Positions 62,549 through 64,000 of a DNA stretch of 64,000 bases are shown here, in pieces. Below the pieces are notes generated by a model. The model was given only the letters and a program-made list of their open reading frames with translations, was not told the DNA's origin and made no database searches. Position numbers and translations under genes: made by a program. The DNA comes from Lottia gigantea (taxonomy: Eukaryota; Mollusca; Gastropoda; Lottiidae): positions 691,451-755,450 of the forward strand of contig NW_008710145.1 of assembly GCF_000327385.1 (NCBI RefSeq), in the 5' to 3' direction. Position 1 is the first letter of the stretch; each line of letters opens with the position of its first letter.

Positions 62549-64000
62549 TTAAGCACATTGTTTTAGAGTTAAAACTAAATCTTCTTTTGCAGCAATAATA
62601 TCATCAATTTGTCCTTCTTGTTTTAAAAGTTCTTTCATCAAATAAGTTCTATCTTTTTCACTACCATTTATAACTTCATGTAAAGCTCTTTGCCACTTAC
62701 TTTCACGAGATACCCTCACTTCTATTTCTGATTTTAACCATTTCAGTTTATTTTTAACATCAGCAATTAAATGACACACACTTCCAAAAATACCAGTTTT
62801 ACCATTTAATGGCTGATAAACAGATGAAGGACAGAATGATGCTACCACTAAAAGTTCATCAATTTCTTGTGCAATTTCAGCAATGACTGCATGTTGATTT
62901 TTTTCCAATCTTCTTAATTCTGACTGAGCTACAGATAAACTGTCTTCTAACTTTTGTACTCTGTTAACATCATCTTGGTGTAAGAAGTTGGCACGAGCCT
63001 CTGTATCTATGCGTAAAGTATCCATTTGTTGTAATAAGGCTATACTTTCATCTTGTGCATCCTTTAGTCGACTCTCCAGCTCACCAATTTTACTCAACAA
63101 GGCTTCTTCGTTCTGTCTGGCTATTTTACGGGCAGATTTTTCTTCAGATAAATCAATCTTCAATGCATTAATCATAGCCTCATATTCTGCTAAACCATGT
63201 TTAAATCTTCTAGAAACCTCTAATCTTGTTTGAGCCTCTCTATTTTTAAGTTGATTGAGCTCATCTTTCAGTGAATCTACACCAGATTGATGTCCACCCC
63301 TTTCTTCCAAAAGTTTTTGTTTATATAGCTCACTTTCTTCACGGGCACTCTTCTCTTTGTGTTGTAATTCTATAACTTTTTGCTTCAAATCATGAACATT
63401 ACCATTTGCTTCCACCAATTGTGCTGCCAGTTCCGCTTTCACAGAGCTGACTTTATGGAACTCTGACTGAAGATGTGAAGTTTGATCATGAGACATCATT
63501 TGAGAAGCTTCTACTGATGACAGACGGTCCTCTAATCTAGACTTTTCTTGTTTCACTGATATAAGTTGACTTTGACACAAGTGTAACTCACTTTCTAACC
63601 TTTCTAAAACAGAACGAGAATCTCTCATCTCACGATCCAAGTCCATTCTATACGATTTAAGTTCATTCACTTCGATGTCTTTGATTCTCAATTGCTCCTC
63701 TTGTGTAGCTCTGATGGCTAAGGCATCTGCTAATTCCCTTTTGATAGCATCAACATGCATTAAAGAATGATTGGTACCATGTCGTAATGCTTCCATTTCT
63801 TTGATTAATTGTTCATTTCGTTTCATCATTTCACTACCATTATGCTTATGTCTATCTAGCTCTCCTTCCAACTGTTTCACTTTCATTTTCCACTGACGAA
63901 CAGTTTCTTGAGCTCTTCCTTTAAATTCATCCTTTTTCTTCTCTGTAGTTTGAAGAGAAGATTGGGTGTCACGAAGTTCGTTGCTTGTTAGTTCATAATT
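62549..64000 (-). CDS. Long coiled-coil protein, C-terminal part (partial)
   Basis: An uninterrupted minus-strand frame runs from the right edge (codon boundary at 64000) to a stop at 62549, 483 residues in a single exon with no start in view. About the first 330 residues are continuous heptad coiled coil rich in Glu, Lys, Leu, Gln and Ser (for example KQLEGELDRHKHNGSEM, RLEDRLSSVEASQ, LEDSLSVAQSELRRLEKNQ). A less coiled segment follows (VASFCPSSVYQPLNGKTGIF, GSVCHLIADVKNKLKWLKSE). A second coil (KDRTYLMKELLKQEGQIDDI) ends the protein at LTLKQCA. This suggests a structural, centrosomal or ciliary coiled-coil protein, but I do not recognise the family. It is transcribed in the same direction as the NYN-domain gene. 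Confidence 0.85.
   Translation of the reverse strand, partial: NYELTSNELRDTQSSLQTTEKKKDEFKGRAQETVRQWKMKVKQLEGELDRHKHNGSEMMKRNEQLIKEMEALRHGTNHSLMHVDAIKRELADALAIRATQEEQLRIKDIEVNELKSYRMDLDREMRDSRSVLERLESELHLCQSQLISVKQEKSRLEDRLSSVEASQMMSHDQTSHLQSEFHKVSSVKAELAAQLVEANGNVHDLKQKVIELQHKEKSAREESELYKQKLLEERGGHQSGVDSLKDELNQLKNREAQTRLEVSRRFKHGLAEYEAMINALKIDLSEEKSARKIARQNEEALLSKIGELESRLKDAQDESIALLQQMDTLRIDTEARANFLHQDDVNRVQKLEDSLSVAQSELRRLEKNQHAVIAEIAQEIDELLVVASFCPSSVYQPLNGKTGIFGSVCHLIADVKNKLKWLKSEIEVRVSRESKWQRALHEVINGSEKDRTYLMKELLKQEGQIDDIIAAKEDLVLTLKQCA

Overview
This is a 64 kb stretch of an intron-rich, AT-rich (roughly one third G+C by eye) animal nuclear genome. It carries ten host genes on both strands, most with short exons and introns of 0.1-1.7 kb. 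Gene content (JARID2, IMPACT, PIG-T, SIRT5, SLC35C2, beta-tubulin) makes it a bilaterian. SIRT5, JARID2 and PIG-T proteins are close to vertebrate forms, so it is not a fast-evolving ecdysozoan. Low GC, tRNA-derived SINEs, many small inverted-repeat elements and an excess of the palindrome TAGGCCTA suggest a lophotrochozoan, perhaps a mollusc such as a limpet. That last step is inference. No bacterial, viral or LTR-element sequence was recognised.

Layout. 0.36-2.2 kb (-): first two coding exons of CFDP1, running off the left edge. 4.4-5.5 kb (+): TMEM170A. 6.0-9.4 kb (+): SIRT5. 10.5-15.4 kb (-): IMPACT, with a PIF/Harbinger relic in one intron. 15.9-19.8 kb (+): a protein with a Sox/MATA-like HMG box followed by a CW zinc finger, head-to-head with IMPACT. 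21.2-23.6 kb (+): beta-tubulin. 25.1-31.0 kb (-): PIG-T, with a duplicated part of its last exon. 31.7-43.6 kb (+): JARID2, 22 coding exons. 46.4-53.0 kb (+): SLC35C2. 55.7-60.6 kb (-): a NYN-domain RNase of the N4BP1/Regnase group with a Tyr/Asn/His/Gln-rich tract. 62.5 kb to the right edge (-): the 3' part of a long coiled-coil protein.

Most genes were followed exon by exon. Phases close and total lengths match known orthologs: SIRT5 290 aa, IMPACT 319 aa, tubulin 445 aa, PIG-T 574 aa, SLC35C2 383 aa. The genes are not a functional cluster. They are housekeeping, chromatin and membrane genes kept together by chromosome history. Several pairs (CFDP1/TMEM170A, SIRT5/JARID2, PIGT/SLC35C2) also lie near each other in vertebrates.

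Non-genic DNA holds two families of small inverted-repeat transposons (A: TA target sites; B: a long internal palindrome), a dispersed repeat R, two tRNA-derived SINEs and a C26-T10-A10 homopolymer block. One R copy contains an A element exactly where the other R copy has an intact TA, so the insertion and its target duplication can be read directly. The points most worth a second look are the HMG-box/CW protein, the PIG-T exon duplication with mostly silent differences, the JARID2 features, and the NYN RNase with a prion-like tract.
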